Origin: Tenacibaculum skagerrakense
GTDB taxonomy: Bacteria > Bacteroidota > Bacteroidia > Flavobacteriales > Flavobacteriaceae
Assembly (NCBI RefSeq): GCF_004345825.1
Contig: NZ_SLXM01000001.1
Location: 248,001 to 312,000 of the forward strand
Direction: 5' to 3'
DNA: 64,000 nucleotides
The notes beneath the pieces are model-generated. The model had not been told where the DNA came from. It worked only from the letters and a program-made list of their open reading frames with translations, and ran no database searches. Made by a program: the position numbers and the translations under genes. Positions within the stretch are counted from its first letter, which is position 1. Every line of letters begins with the position of its first letter. Positions 34,073-44,371 of this stretch are shown here, piece by piece.

Positions 34073-36553
34073 ATGAAGCAGATTTTTTTACTTTTTTTAT
34101 TTATAACCTCAACTATTTTTTCTCAACAAATTACAGTTTACGATGCAGAAACTGGAAAAGTAATTGAAGCGGTTGCTTTATTTAATACGAACCAAAAAAT
34201 ATCGGCTGTTACAGATGAAAATGGACAAGTAGATATATCGGAGTTTTCGAATGAAATGATCTATTTTTCACATGTTTCTTACGCCGAATATGCTGTTGAT
34301 AAATTAGTAATCTTAACCAATAATAATGTAGTTTATTTATCAAAACAATCGGAACAATTAGATGAAGTAGTTGTTTCTGTATTTAAAAGTAATGCAAAAG
34401 CCAATAGAATTGCTGAGCAAATACAAGTATTCAATGCTAAAGAAATAGAAAAGGTCTCACCACAAACTTCTGCTAATTTATTAGAAGTTATTCCTGGAAT
34501 TAGAGTTCAACGTTCACAATTAGGTGGTGGTAGTCCTGTATTAAGAGGAATGGAAAGTAATCGTGTATTATTAGTTGTAGATGGTGTTAGAATGAACAAT
34601 GCAATTTACCGTAAAGGTCATTTACAAAATGCGATCACTGTTGCGCCTAACATGTTAGATAAGGTAGAAGTTGCATTTGGTCCTTCTTCTGTAATTTATG
34701 GATCGGATGCCTTAGGAGGAGCCATTCATTATTATACTAAAACACCAAAGCTATCTCAAGAAAATGAAGTCAAAGGAAGTTTCTTCTCTCGTTATTCAAT
34801 TGTAAATGATGAAAGAACTAATCAAGGATCTATTGAATTGCGTTTTCCAAAATGGGCTAGTTTTACAAGCGTGTCTTATAGCGATTTTGGCGATTTAAAA
34901 ATGGGAGAAAATCGTTCTCATGGATTTGAAGATTGGGGAAAAGTATTTTATTTTTCTGAAAATTTAAATGGAAATTACAATCCGAATCCTACTGTAAATA
35001 CCGACTTAGCTACACAAAAAAATACAGGATACAATCAAACTGATATTTTACAAAAGTTTTATGTGCCTTTATCTAGAAATACTGATTTAAAGATAAATGT
35101 TCAATACTCGACTTCCTCTGATATTCCAAGATTTGATAGAATGACGGAACTAACTGATGAATCAGATCCTTCTTCATTAAAGTTTGCAGAATGGTATTAT
35201 GGTCCGCAAGACCGTTTGTTAATTTCTCCACAGCTAAGTATTCAGCCTAAAAAGAAATGGTTAAACGAAGGAACATTTACATTAGCCTATCAAAATGTTA
35301 AGGAAAGCAGAATTCAAAGGCGTTTTGGACGTTTACAAAGAAGTTATAGAGAAGAAGAGGTAGATATATTTAGTTTAAATGGTGATTTTTCTGTAGCTCT
35401 TGCTAAAAACAGAAATTTAGGTTACGGATTTGAAGTTGCTTATAACGATGTAAATTCTAATTCGTATGGAAAAGAATTAGATGTTGTAAATAACCAAATT
35501 GTTGGTTTTACAAACAATTTTGCAGTGCAATCTAGATATCCAGATGGTGGAAGTAGCTATTTAAGTTCTGCTTTGTACTCAAATTATAGACAGGATGTTT
35601 CTAAAAGATCGACGTTAAACTTAGGAATGCGATTAACCAATACGCAGTTAAAAGCAAGATGGATTGATAATACTTTTATTACCTTACCAGACGCTGATAT
35701 TAGTTTGTCAAATACTGCTTTAACAGCTACTATTGGTTACATATATAAACCAACAAAAAACTGGCAATTAAATGCGGTGCTTTCTTCTGGTTTTAGGTCG
35801 CCAAACATTGATGATGTTGGTAAAATTAGAGAGAAAAGTAATCTTTTAACAATTCCAAATGTTGATTTAAAACCGGAACATGCTTACAACGCAGAAATAG
35901 GAATTGAAAAATATTTTAACAATAGAAAGTTTAGAATTGGTGCTGATGTATATTATATGTTATTAGATAATTACATTTATAGAGATGCTATTAACGACCC
36001 TGGATTTTCTTTAGAATATGATGGCGAAACGTATACTACTGCAGATAGGCAAATTTTAGCGAACGTAAACAGAGGAAATGCATACGTTACTGGGTTTACC
36101 GCAAATTATCAAGGTAAATTACATAAAAACTGGACCACCACAGGTTCAATCACCTATACAAAAGGAAGAACTTTTGATACAGACGAGCCAATGTCGTCTA
36201 TACCACCTCTTTTTGGAAACTTTGATGTTAATTATGTAAATGAAAATGTTGAAGCTGGTGTAGACTTCCGTTTTAATGCCAAAAAAAGTATTGAAGACTT
36301 TAATATAGATGAAGGAATCGACAATCATGATTTGACTCCAATTGTTGATGCTACTGCTACTGAAGACATTAATAAATTTTATGGTTCTCCTAGCTGGGCA
36401 ATTGTTGGAACTCATCTAGCTTATAAAATTAATACCAATTTTAAATTACAAGGGAGATTGTCTAATATCTTTGATAAGCATTATCGTGAGTTTGCGTCTG
36501 GTTTGTCAGCTCCCGGAAGAAACTTATCTTTAAGTGTAATTGCTAATTTTTAA
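34073..36553 (+). CDS. TonB-dependent receptor with N-terminal carboxypeptidase-like domain
   Basis: An 826-residue outer-membrane receptor. Signal peptide (about 1-17), a carboxypeptidase-regulatory-like domain (about 20-90), a plug with ANLLEVIPGIRVQRSQLGGGSPVLRGM and a beta-barrel ending ..GRNLSLSVIANF. The plug and barrel wording recalls haem/vitamin-B12-type receptors (LGGGSPVLRGMESNRVLLVVDGVRMNNA). Ligand not proven. It is fourth-quarter material of a tight operon (3 nt after recO, 4 nt before the next gene), although its product has no obvious tie to recombination. Confidence 0.93.
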   Translation: MKQIFLLFLFITSTIFSQQITVYDAETGKVIEAVALFNTNQKISAVTDENGQVDISEFSNEMIYFSHVSYAEYAVDKLVILTNNNVVYLSKQSEQLDEVVVSVFKSNAKANRIAEQIQVFNAKEIEKVSPQTSANLLEVIPGIRVQRSQLGGGSPVLRGMESNRVLLVVDGVRMNNAIYRKGHLQNAITVAPNMLDKVEVAFGPSSVIYGSDALGGAIHYYTKTPKLSQENEVKGSFFSRYSIVNDERTNQGSIELRFPKWASFTSVSYSDFGDLKMGENRSHGFEDWGKVFYFSENLNGNYNPNPTVNTDLATQKNTGYNQTDILQKFYVPLSRNTDLKINVQYSTSSDIPRFDRMTELTDESDPSSLKFAEWYYGPQDRLLISPQLSIQPKKKWLNEGTFTLAYQNVKESRIQRRFGRLQRSYREEEVDIFSLNGDFSVALAKNRNLGYGFEVAYNDVNSNSYGKELDVVNNQIVGFTNNFAVQSRYPDGGSSYLSSALYSNYRQDVSKRSTLNLGMRLTNTQLKARWIDNTFITLPDADISLSNTALTATIGYIYKPTKNWQLNAVLSSGFRSPNIDDVGKIREKSNLLTIPNVDLKPEHAYNAEIGIEKYFNNRKFRIGADVYYMLLDNYIYRDAINDPGFSLEYDGETYTTADRQILANVNRGNAYVTGFTANYQGKLHKNWTTTGSITYTKGRTFDTDEPMSSIPPLFGNFDVNYVNENVEAGVDFRFNAKKSIEDFNIDEGIDNHDLTPIVDATATEDINKFYGSPSWAIVGTHLAYKINTNFKLQGRLSNIFDKHYREFASGLSAPGRNLSLSVIANF

Positions 36554-36557
36554 CGTT

Positions 36558-36839
36558 ATGATTAACCTATTTAAAATAGTAAGTTTTTTAGAAGGAGTTT
36601 CTTATATCTTACTTTTATTTATCGCTACACCAATCAAATATATGTACGATAATCCAACGTATGTAAAATGGCTGGGAATGCCTCACGGATTATTATTTGT
36701 AGCTTACATAATATTAGCATACTTCTTATGGGAACCACAAAAATGGAGTACTAAAGAATTTTCTATAGTGTGTTTGCTTTCCTTATTACCTTTCGGGACT
36801 TTCTTTGTTGGGAAGTATTTAAGAAATGAATATACTTAA
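36558..36839 (+). CDS. DUF3817 domain integral membrane protein
   Basis: A 93-residue protein from ATG 36558. It has three hydrophobic helices and the DUF3817 pattern FLEGVSYILLLFIATPIKYMYDNP, PHGLLFVAYI and the late GTFFVGKYLR. Homologues are small membrane proteins of unknown role. It begins 4 nt after the receptor stop and its end overlaps the next gene by 14 nt. Confidence 0.85.
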   Translation: MINLFKIVSFLEGVSYILLLFIATPIKYMYDNPTYVKWLGMPHGLLFVAYIILAYFLWEPQKWSTKEFSIVCLLSLLPFGTFFVGKYLRNEYT

Positions 36840-37170
36840 AAAATATAACATAGAAGTTGACAGAAAAATAGTTAGCTCAAATGATTTAGAAAAACAAATT
36901 CTGGTTCATTTTTTAGCATTTTGGGATAAAATAAAAGATATAGAGGAAGATTTATTACCCGAACTTATGTTAGTAATTAATGAAGTATTGGAGTTTAATG
37001 ATATTGGTGCTGATGTTGCAGGTGTAGCTTATGTTGAAAAACAAAATACTAGGCTAATAGGAAGTGATTTAGGACATTCAAATTTTACACTTCCCACTGA
37101 TGATTTTCATGAGATAATTTTAGAATGGCTTTCAGTTTTGAAAAATGAAAATATTAAAATTTACAAGTAG
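36826..37170 (+). CDS. Hypothetical protein, last gene of the porZ-recO operon
   Basis: A 114-residue soluble protein that I do not recognise. It is acidic, predicted alpha/beta, with the segment DLEKQILVHFLAFWDKIKDIEEDLLPELM and VINEVLEFNDIGADVAGVAYVEKQN. The ATG overlaps the DUF3817 gene by 14 nt. Size and composition resemble small immunity or regulatory proteins, but that is speculative. A strong terminator follows about 60 nt later. Confidence 0.6.
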   Translation: MNILKKYNIEVDRKIVSSNDLEKQILVHFLAFWDKIKDIEEDLLPELMLVINEVLEFNDIGADVAGVAYVEKQNTRLIGSDLGHSNFTLPTDDFHEIILEWLSVLKNENIKIYK

Positions 37171-37230
37171 CTTATATAACTATTACTTTAAAAACAAACT
37201 CTAATTGTTTTAACACTAGCCGAACAAAAG

Positions 37231-37266
37231 AAAGCCCATCATTAGACTTGATGATGGGCTTTTTAT
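37231..37266 (+). terminator. Terminator ending the porZ-recO operon
   Basis: Stem AAAGCCCATCAT (37231-37242) / ATGATGGGCTTT (37251-37262), 8-nt loop, then T-run. It may also help to stop the convergent minus-strand gene. Confidence 0.92.
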
Positions 37267-37313
37267 TTTAAAAGTTGTACTGTAAATATTATCAGTAGTA
37301 ATTTTATTTAAAA

Positions 37314-39779
37314 CTAATCAAACAAACTAATTCCAAAAAGTAACCTGTTTTCCTTTTGCCCGTTGAAGTTAGACTGTACAAAATCTAAGCGTAAGAAGCG
37401 CCATTTTCCCCATCCGATATTGTCTAACCCAATCGAGTATTCAGTATAGGGTTTTCTGTCTCCAGAAAAGTAGGCTTTTGCTCCTATAACAGTATGGAAA
37501 TTCAGTTTATTTAGTAAAGGAATTTTATTTAAAATAAATCCTTGAAAATTATGCTGTGTGTGTATTTCAGCATAACGATCGTTTGTGCTAAATTGATAAT
37601 AGGGCATAACTGAAAAACTGCTCAAACGATTAGAAGGAGCTAAGTCTATTTCATTAGCTAAAGGATGGTAAAAATCCATAAATGGAATATCTTTTTGGTC
37701 TAAAAATAAGCCAGCTCTTGCGTTATAATCAAACGTACCTAAATTTCCTAAAGAAACGTTTTGTTGCAATCTTGAGAAAAACATATCAGAATTAAATTCA
37801 GAATTATCTGCTCCAAACGTTTTTCGATACCCTAAAGTTAAGGTTGGGAATTTAGTGTTTGTAACTGTAAATCTTGAATTCGGATAACTAATGTATTTAC
37901 TTCCAAAGTTTATAGTAGTAGCCAACTGAGCTTTAAAAATACTGTGCTCTGAAAAAGCAGGTAAAGTGCTAGTTGGGTTAATTGGATTATTAGTTTCAAA
38001 TGTTTTTCTTCTACTAAAAAATGAGTAATCCGTTGTGTTGAATAACGGTTTTCTATCTTCATAACCAAATGAAGAAAACACATCGATACCTGGAGTTACT
38101 TCCTTCGAAAAGTTTACTTGAGCAAAGGTTTTTTCATAAAATTTTGCGTAGTTAGATTTATCAATCAATGAATACAATGTGTTGTAAAAAGAACTAATAG
38201 GATTACGCTCATCAAACTGAACAACATCTATTCCTACAGAAATCGATAATCTAGGACGATCAATATTATTCCATTTTTTAAAGAAGCTAAAAGTAGGGCG
38301 TAATCGCTTATCAGAAAATCCATAGTTTAAACCAGCACTTACATTCCAGCTTTTCCCTTCATCATTCACTCTTTTAGAAAAGCTAACTCTTGTATCTAAG
38401 TTAAATCCTTGAACAGTGTTAAACTGAGTATTGGTTAGTAAACCATCGTAATTAAACGACCATTTTTCATAGCTATTTCTATAAGAATATCCCAAAATTG
38501 GTGATAACAACGTAAACTTGTTTGATTTTTGATCAATAGAATCTAAATATGTTTTAGACTTGCGAACCACTTTAATACTGTCCTTAATCAAATAATCTTT
38601 CTTTTCCTCTAAGGTTAATGGAACGCTTCTTAAATCATTCCAATACACCGAATCTTTTTTGGTTGCATTTTCTTCAAATGATAAAATTTCTTTTCCAAAG
38701 GTTTCCTCAGAAAAAGTAGGTTGAAAATTATAATTAGAATAAGAAGCAGAAAATCGTCCATCTAAGTTGAAACCAAATAATCCAACTTTAAAATCAATGG
38801 TTTGTAAAATTAATGCCCAAATACCAGCGTTAGGTTCGTAATTGTAGTTTTGTTTAATACGTAAAACATCTATTGCTGGATTATTTATTTGTTCACCAGT
38901 AATTGTTAAGTCTGCTCCATAAATAGCCCAATCATCTTCAACAACATAAATATGTCCGCCAAAAACACGATCGTTTTCTCTTCTAGGAATAATCTTTATT
39001 TTACTAATTAACTTTCCGTTTTTATCATAAAAAGTTCCTTCTAATTTGAACTTATAGTAACTAAAAGTGTAATTAGATATTGGTGAAAATATATTAGCAT
39101 CAGCAACCGGCACTAAGTTTTTATAAAGATTGAAGTTTACATCTGCAGCTCTGTTGAATGAAATTCCGTTATCTTGACCACTAACTTTAGAAGCGACAAT
39201 AACTTCTCTAAAGTTCTTAGGCTTTTTTTGGTACCAGATTTTAGAAACTGTTTCAGACAAATAAATAATTCCGCTTCGGGTAGAATCTAATCCACCACCT
39301 AAATCACCTATTTTCTGACCCAAAATTTTCTCAGGAGCATTCTTGATTTTAAATAAACCTCTAGAATAAAAATCAGACGTATACTTTCCAGATTTGTTTG
39401 TGTTTTTCTCTTTATTAGCAATTACTTTACGAATAATTCCGTTTGCAGGATTCTCATTAGAGTTAACAGTAACTTCATTTAATTGAACTTCCTCTTCGAT
39501 AAGTTGTACATTCAATTCAAATGGTAAGCTTTCGATTAGCACTTCTTTTTTCAGGGTTTTAAAACCCAAAAACTGAAACACTACAGTTTGTTTTCCTGTT
39601 TTATTCGTTTCAAGAATATACGCACCATTATCATTAGTTGTGGTACCACTTAAGGTATTTTGCAAGTACACGCTAACATACGGAAGCGGTTGATTTTTTT
39701 TATCCACAACCTTTCCTTTGATTTGTCCGAAAGATGTAGCAATAATAGTTAGGCAAAGTAACGTAATTATGTTTTTCAT
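37314..39779 (-). CDS. DUF5686 outer-membrane protein with carboxypeptidase-like N domain
   Basis: An 821-residue exported protein. Signal peptide (about 1-18), a carboxypeptidase-regulatory-like domain (about 20-95), a middle region and a C-terminal outer-membrane-type beta-barrel rich in alternating aromatic strands, ending ..RLLFGISLFD. This layout matches the DUF5686 family of Bacteroidota. The role is unknown; a surface or assembly role is plausible. It is separated from the AsmA gene by 150 nt and may use its own promoter. Confidence 0.85.
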   Translation of the reverse strand: MKNIITLLCLTIIATSFGQIKGKVVDKKNQPLPYVSVYLQNTLSGTTTNDNGAYILETNKTGKQTVVFQFLGFKTLKKEVLIESLPFELNVQLIEEEVQLNEVTVNSNENPANGIIRKVIANKEKNTNKSGKYTSDFYSRGLFKIKNAPEKILGQKIGDLGGGLDSTRSGIIYLSETVSKIWYQKKPKNFREVIVASKVSGQDNGISFNRAADVNFNLYKNLVPVADANIFSPISNYTFSYYKFKLEGTFYDKNGKLISKIKIIPRRENDRVFGGHIYVVEDDWAIYGADLTITGEQINNPAIDVLRIKQNYNYEPNAGIWALILQTIDFKVGLFGFNLDGRFSASYSNYNFQPTFSEETFGKEILSFEENATKKDSVYWNDLRSVPLTLEEKKDYLIKDSIKVVRKSKTYLDSIDQKSNKFTLLSPILGYSYRNSYEKWSFNYDGLLTNTQFNTVQGFNLDTRVSFSKRVNDEGKSWNVSAGLNYGFSDKRLRPTFSFFKKWNNIDRPRLSISVGIDVVQFDERNPISSFYNTLYSLIDKSNYAKFYEKTFAQVNFSKEVTPGIDVFSSFGYEDRKPLFNTTDYSFFSRRKTFETNNPINPTSTLPAFSEHSIFKAQLATTINFGSKYISYPNSRFTVTNTKFPTLTLGYRKTFGADNSEFNSDMFFSRLQQNVSLGNLGTFDYNARAGLFLDQKDIPFMDFYHPLANEIDLAPSNRLSSFSVMPYYQFSTNDRYAEIHTQHNFQGFILNKIPLLNKLNFHTVIGAKAYFSGDRKPYTEYSIGLDNIGWGKWRFLRLDFVQSNFNGQKENRLLFGISLFD

Positions 39780-39929
39780 GAGCTGATATTTGGTTGTAAA
39801 AAGAGAACTAATAACTTGAAGACGAATACTAAAACGAAATATTACGCCTAGATACTAATTTATTTTCGAAGCAAACATAAATGAATTACGAATTACTTTC
39901 TATTTAAAAAATGTTAAAGAATAATTTGG

Positions 39930-42551
39930 CTATTCGTCTTTTTTCTTCTTCTTTTTACCAAATAATCCGTCTAAGGCACCTTTTACTTTATCAACAGTGT
40001 TTTCCTTTTTGTCGTCACCAGTTGCAGAAGATTTGGTGTCTTTATTACCACCCAATAATCCGCCAACAGCTTTGTCAATTAAACTGTTTTTTTGTTTTTG
40101 AATTAATTGTGAAGTTAGATTACTAACAGCAGAGTTTAAGTCGGTTTTAACCGTTGGATTTGTAAAACTTCCAGAAAAATTAGCAGTTACGGGTACAGAA
40201 ACATTTTGATCTTTACTATCTAATTTTGATAATAATCCTGTTACTTCAGATCCTAAATATTTTGCAGGAACATTAAAGGTTGCATTATAATTCATTAACT
40301 GATCAAAACTATGGCTTCCAGCTACTTCAATATCAATATCCTGATATTTTAACTTAAATGGTTTTACGTTTACTTTTCCATTTTCGAAAGATAAATTTGT
40401 CTTAATGTCTTTTAGATCTAACTTTTTTAAATCAACAAAACCTAAATTTTGATCTAATAAACTTAACGCTTTCGAGTTTTTAGGTTCTACATTAGTTGCT
40501 AAAATTTCAGCCAAAGCTTTCCCCGAAACAGAAGCTAAATTAGGAGTAAAATCGTCTTTTAAACTTCCTGAAAGATTAATGTCTGTGTTTAATTTACCCT
40601 GTAAAACAGTAGCTATAGGAGATAACATTTTAAATAATTCGATGTTTTTAAAAGAATCACTAATGTTAAAAGATTTAATTCCCATATCAACATCAAAAAC
40701 TGATTTTTCAGGTTTGGTATCAACAGCACCATTTAAGGCGATGTTTCCACCGAACATTCCACCGTTAACGTCTTTTAAAGTTGCCTTTTGATCTTTAATA
40801 ATTAGGGTTCCTTTTACATTTTCCAGCTTTAAATTGTCATAGAAAACTTCTTTTGCATTTGCGTTTACAACACAATCTAAAAAGGCAGGAATTTTAAGAT
40901 TTTCCTTAGGCTTATCTGTTTTAACTGTTTCTTCTTCTTTTGGTTTATCCGATTCGGTGGTAGTATCAGTCGTCATGAAATCACTTACTTTAAACGAATC
41001 AGAATTCAGGTTAAAAGTTCCTTGTAAGTTTTTGTCTGAAAGAATAAAACCAAGTAAATTATTAATTGTTCCAGTAGCTTTTAAGTCACTTGTTCCAGTG
41101 ATAGCGTCGAAATTAGTCAACGAAATTTTTGAAGGCGCAAAATCAACTTTAGCTGAATTGATTTTTAGTGGATTTGCCATTTCTTTTCCGCTAAATAGGA
41201 AATCGGTAATTTCTAATTTACCGCTGTTTTTGATACGTTCATACTTGTTGTTTTGAACGGCATCAATATCGAATTTAGACGTAAGATTTGCATTGATAAT
41301 TCCGCTTAACTCATTCTCTAATTCTAACGGATATACTTTATTAATGTGACTTAAATCTATTTTCCCATTGATTGTGGTATTGATGTATGGATTCTTAGTT
41401 AGGTTACTAATTTTAGCGTTTCCACTGAATTTATTTTCATCAATATTAAAAACCAATCTATTTATAGAAACATAAGTGTCGTCAACATTTCCTGAAGTAT
41501 TTTTTATCTGAGTATCTATATGAATATTGTTAACGCTTTTTGGTAAACTAGGATATTTAAAAGAAGCATTATTAGACGTAATTGATACATCAATAGTTGG
41601 AATTGTTTTTTCAGTAACTTTTCCTTCAATTTTTCCAATAACACTAAAATCTCCCGAAGTTTTTACATCAGAAATGTTTTTAGCATATTCTTCTGGAATC
41701 AAAGCTAAAAAGTTTTTAAAGTCAGAAGAAGGCGTTTTAAAGTTGATGTTTACATCTTGACTTTCATCTTTATTCAACTGAACATAGCCGTCAAAAGTTA
41801 ACGGAAGCTGATTGATATGTGCCTCATTTTTAAGAAAAGCATATTTGCTGTTTTCTAAATCAAGCGCTAAAATGGCGTTTAAATCTAAATGTTGATTGTT
41901 TATCAATTTAGTTTCTCCTCTTTCAAATAAAACACTTGTGGTTGTTTTGGTGTCTAACTCGGTTGTTTTTTGAGAAAAATCCCCACTTCCTGAGTGGTTA
42001 AAATCAGAAAGAACCAAATTCATGTTTCCTTTTTTATCGGTATATTTTATTGTAGCTTTGGTAACCTCGTATGAGTTTAAAGAAAGTTTGAAATTGCTTG
42101 AGGATGCTTGTTCCGTTTCTTCTGTTGTATCTGAAGTTACGTTTACATCTTTTTTGGCGATATCATAATTGGTATTACCATTTTCATCAATCATGATATT
42201 TACCAATGAATTGTCAATAGCAAAAGATTGAACATTTAATTGGCTATTGGCGCTCTTGAATATTTCAGTAATTTTAAGCTTTATTTGTATGTTTTCACTG
42301 TACACTAAAGTATCTCCTTCAAAAGGAGCAAAGTTTGTAACGGTAACGTTTTTTAATTCTACTGAAGCTTTAGGGAAGTTCTTAAGTAAACTTAAATTTG
42401 CATCAGAAAACTCAACTTTTGCATTTACGTTGTTGTTAATAGTTTCTTTTACTAAGGCAACTAATTTATCTTGAAATAAGAACGGAATGGCAGCCAGAGC
42501 TATTACCAAAACGAGTAGAATAGAAACAACGATTTTTACAAATTTTTTCAT
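39930..42551 (-). CDS. AsmA-family protein
   Basis: An 873-residue protein. One N-terminal transmembrane helix (about 5-27) is followed by the AsmA N-terminal domain (KLVALVKETINNNVNAKVEFSDANLSLLKNFPKA), a long beta-strand-rich periplasmic body, and AsmA_2-like C-terminal elements (the segment GKVNVKPFKLKYQDIDIEVAGSHS). The tail is lysine-rich. AsmA-like proteins bridge the periplasm and are linked to lipid transport to the outer membrane. It is divergent from QueG across 114 nt. Confidence 0.9.
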   Translation of the reverse strand: MKKFVKIVVSILLVLVIALAAIPFLFQDKLVALVKETINNNVNAKVEFSDANLSLLKNFPKASVELKNVTVTNFAPFEGDTLVYSENIQIKLKITEIFKSANSQLNVQSFAIDNSLVNIMIDENGNTNYDIAKKDVNVTSDTTEETEQASSSNFKLSLNSYEVTKATIKYTDKKGNMNLVLSDFNHSGSGDFSQKTTELDTKTTTSVLFERGETKLINNQHLDLNAILALDLENSKYAFLKNEAHINQLPLTFDGYVQLNKDESQDVNINFKTPSSDFKNFLALIPEEYAKNISDVKTSGDFSVIGKIEGKVTEKTIPTIDVSITSNNASFKYPSLPKSVNNIHIDTQIKNTSGNVDDTYVSINRLVFNIDENKFSGNAKISNLTKNPYINTTINGKIDLSHINKVYPLELENELSGIINANLTSKFDIDAVQNNKYERIKNSGKLEITDFLFSGKEMANPLKINSAKVDFAPSKISLTNFDAITGTSDLKATGTINNLLGFILSDKNLQGTFNLNSDSFKVSDFMTTDTTTESDKPKEEETVKTDKPKENLKIPAFLDCVVNANAKEVFYDNLKLENVKGTLIIKDQKATLKDVNGGMFGGNIALNGAVDTKPEKSVFDVDMGIKSFNISDSFKNIELFKMLSPIATVLQGKLNTDINLSGSLKDDFTPNLASVSGKALAEILATNVEPKNSKALSLLDQNLGFVDLKKLDLKDIKTNLSFENGKVNVKPFKLKYQDIDIEVAGSHSFDQLMNYNATFNVPAKYLGSEVTGLLSKLDSKDQNVSVPVTANFSGSFTNPTVKTDLNSAVSNLTSQLIQKQKNSLIDKAVGGLLGGNKDTKSSATGDDKKENTVDKVKGALDGLFGKKKKKKDE

Positions 42552-42665
42552 GATACAGTTACTTTAGAGTTAAAACGTTTATCGGGGTATTTTTATTGAG
42601 CAAAAAATGTTAACAACAAAGTTAAAAGTTATCAGTAATATTGTGGTTAATAAATAGTTTCTTTT

Positions 42666-43595
42666 TTGAAAAAAATACAGCAATATTCTAATCTTATTAA
42701 AAGGCATGCCAAGCGTTTAGGTTTTTTAGACTGTGGTATTGCGAAAGCTGATTTTCTTGAAAAAGAAGCGCCGCGTTTAGAAAGTTGGCTGCAAAACAAT
42801 TATCATGGAGAAATGCAGTACATGGAAAACCATTTTGATAAACGATTAGATCCAAGATTGCTAGTGGAAGGAGCTAAGTCTGTAATTTCATTATCGTATA
42901 ATTATTTCCCCGAGGAGCATCAACAAAAAGATGCTTATAAAATTGCAAAATATGCTTATGGAGAAGATTATCATCATGTGATTAAAAACAAACTTTTTGA
43001 GTTGCTTGAATGTTTAAGAGAAGATATTGGAGAAATTAACGGACGATGTTTTGTTGATTCTGCTCCCGTTTTAGAAAGAGCTTGGGCAGAAAGATCAGGT
43101 TTGGGTTGGAATGGTAAACACACGTTATTAATTCAAAAGAAGCAAGGGTCTTTTTTCTTTTTGGCTGAACTAATAATCGATTTAGAATTGGAGTATGATG
43201 CGCCTTTTACAACAGATCACTGCGGAAAATGTACACGTTGTATTGATGCTTGTCCAACAGAAGCAATTTTACCCAATAACAATATAGATGCTAGCAAATG
43301 TATTTCTTATGCAACAATTGAGTTACGAGATAATATTCCTGTAACTTTTAAAGATAAAATGGAAGATTGGATGTTTGGCTGTGATATTTGTCAGGATGTA
43401 TGTCCGTGGAATCGATTTTCAAAATCGCACAACGAACCATTGTTTAGCCCAAAATCTCCAATGCTAGAAATGAATAAAAGAGATTGGGAAGAATTAACAG
43501 AGGAAACGTTTAAAAAAGTGTTTAAAAAATCGGCAGTTAAGAGAACTAAGTTTACAGGCTTAACTAGGAATATCAATTTTATAAAAGAAAAGTAA
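42666..43595 (+). CDS. queG: tRNA epoxyqueuosine(34) reductase QueG (TTG start)
   Basis: A 309-residue cobalamin-dependent enzyme doing the last step of queuosine synthesis in tRNA. The start must be TTG at 42666: in-frame TAA lies 15 nt upstream and no ATG precedes the conserved [21 protein letters not shown] region. Two ferredoxin motifs are visible: [16 protein letters not shown] and [13 protein letters not shown], with the invariant Asp in [25 protein letters not shown] convergent hairpin separates it from the PAS gene. Confidence 0.95.
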   Translation: MKKIQQYSNLIKRHAKRLGFLDCGIAKADFLEKEAPRLESWLQNNYHGEMQYMENHFDKRLDPRLLVEGAKSVISLSYNYFPEEHQQKDAYKIAKYAYGEDYHHVIKNKLFELLECLREDIGEINGRCFVDSAPVLERAWAERSGLGWNGKHTLLIQKKQGSFFFLAELIIDLELEYDAPFTTDHCGKCTRCIDACPTEAILPNNNIDASKCISYATIELRDNIPVTFKDKMEDWMFGCDICQDVCPWNRFSKSHNEPLFSPKSPMLEMNKRDWEELTEETFKKVFKKSAVKRTKFTGLTRNINFIKEK

Positions 43596-43618
43596 AATCC
43601 GAATTCAATTCGGATTTT
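43594..43618. terminator. Bidirectional terminator between queG and the PAS gene
   Basis: Perfect 11-bp arms AAAATCCGAAT (43594-43604) and ATTCGGATTTT (43608-43618) with a 3-nt loop, overlapping the queG stop region by two bases. A/T ends on both sides suit both convergent genes. Confidence 0.85.
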
Positions 43619-43630
43619 ACCTAAAGCTTC

Positions 43631-44236
43631 TTATTCATATTCACTAAAGAAAAACCATTGTAATCCTTTAATTCTTTTTGCTTTATCTAAAATCTTCTTT
43701 TCTTTCTTGGATTCTTCCTCAAATAAATCCACCACAAATTCGTCATAAGATTTTCCGATTTCCTCGTTTAAATAAGCGTTGAAGTACATTTCACTAACCT
43801 TTTCACTTTTATTTTTTTCAATATCCAACAAGGTTTTGTAAAGAGGTTCAATTTTATCAACAACACTTTTTGGTACCGATTTTCTTCTGGCAGTATAACC
43901 AGTAACATTACCAGACTCATCTTTATCAATAGTAAAGTCAGTAATTACCCAATAGTATTTTCCAGTTTTTGTTAGGTTTTTTACAATAGCGTGAAAATTT
44001 TCTCCACGCTTCAAAGCTTCCCACAATAGCTTAAAAGCAACTTTGGGCATATCAGGATGTCTAATAATATTATGAGGCTCACCAATTAACTCTAACGTAC
44101 TATACTCACTAGCTTCAGAAAACACATCGTTCGCATATAAAATGGTTCCAAATGTATCTGTTTTACTAACAATGGTTTTGTTTTTGTTCCAAGTAACTTC
44201 TTCGTTTACAATGTTTGCGGGGGTTGTAATGATCAT
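43631..44236 (-). CDS. Stand-alone Aer-type PAS domain protein
   Basis: A 201-residue protein from ATG 44236; a longer frame running to 44380 overlaps the start of maeB and lacks family similarity, so I reject it. The segment DTFGTILYANDVFSEASEYSTLELIGEPHNIIRHPDMPK (about 27-65) and KNLTKTGKYYWVITDFTID (about 87-105) then IEPLYKTLL (about 129-137) closely follow the PAS domain of the E. coli aerotaxis transducer Aer, which binds FAD. No HAMP or MCP signalling domain follows; the C terminus is a short charged helix. Likely a redox/energy sensor with unknown partner. Confidence 0.85.
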   Translation of the reverse strand: MIITTPANIVNEEVTWNKNKTIVSKTDTFGTILYANDVFSEASEYSTLELIGEPHNIIRHPDMPKVAFKLLWEALKRGENFHAIVKNLTKTGKYYWVITDFTIDKDESGNVTGYTARRKSVPKSVVDKIEPLYKTLLDIEKNKSEKVSEMYFNAYLNEEIGKSYDEFVVDLFEEESKKEKKILDKAKRIKGLQWFFFSEYE

Positions 44237-44288
44237 AACGTGTATTTTAAGTATGTTTCTGCAAAGTTTCAAAACAATAAAAAGGTTC

Positions 44289-44308
44289 AAAATGATATTT
44301 ATCATTTT
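44289..44308. promoter_or_regulatory. 20-bp palindrome with an FNR/CRP-like core between the PAS gene and maeB
   Basis: Arms AAAATGATA (44289-44297) and TATCATTTT (44300-44308) around TT. The core TGAT-ATTT-ATCA has the TGAT-N4-ATCA layout of FNR/CRP-family sites. It lies 53 nt upstream of the PAS ATG and 31 nt before the maeB -7 element, so it could serve both genes. Confidence 0.5.
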
Positions 44309-44338
44309 TAATAAATTATAATACTCAATTACAAACCT

Positions 44339-44346
44339 TATATTTG
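44339..44346 (+). promoter_or_regulatory. -7 element for maeB
   Basis: TATATTTG matches TAnnTTTG, predicted leader about 22 nt before ATG 44372. Confidence 0.45.
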
Positions 44347-44371
44347 TCAATTCACAATCAAGCAAAAAATT

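Noticed and set aside
36146..36415. Minus-strand 89-codon frame inside the receptor gene
   Set aside because: Shadow of the coding strand.
39911..40126. Plus-strand frame opposite the AsmA gene, with aromatic and Cys-rich composition
   Set aside because: Lies wholly in the antisense of AsmA coding DNA; no start context.
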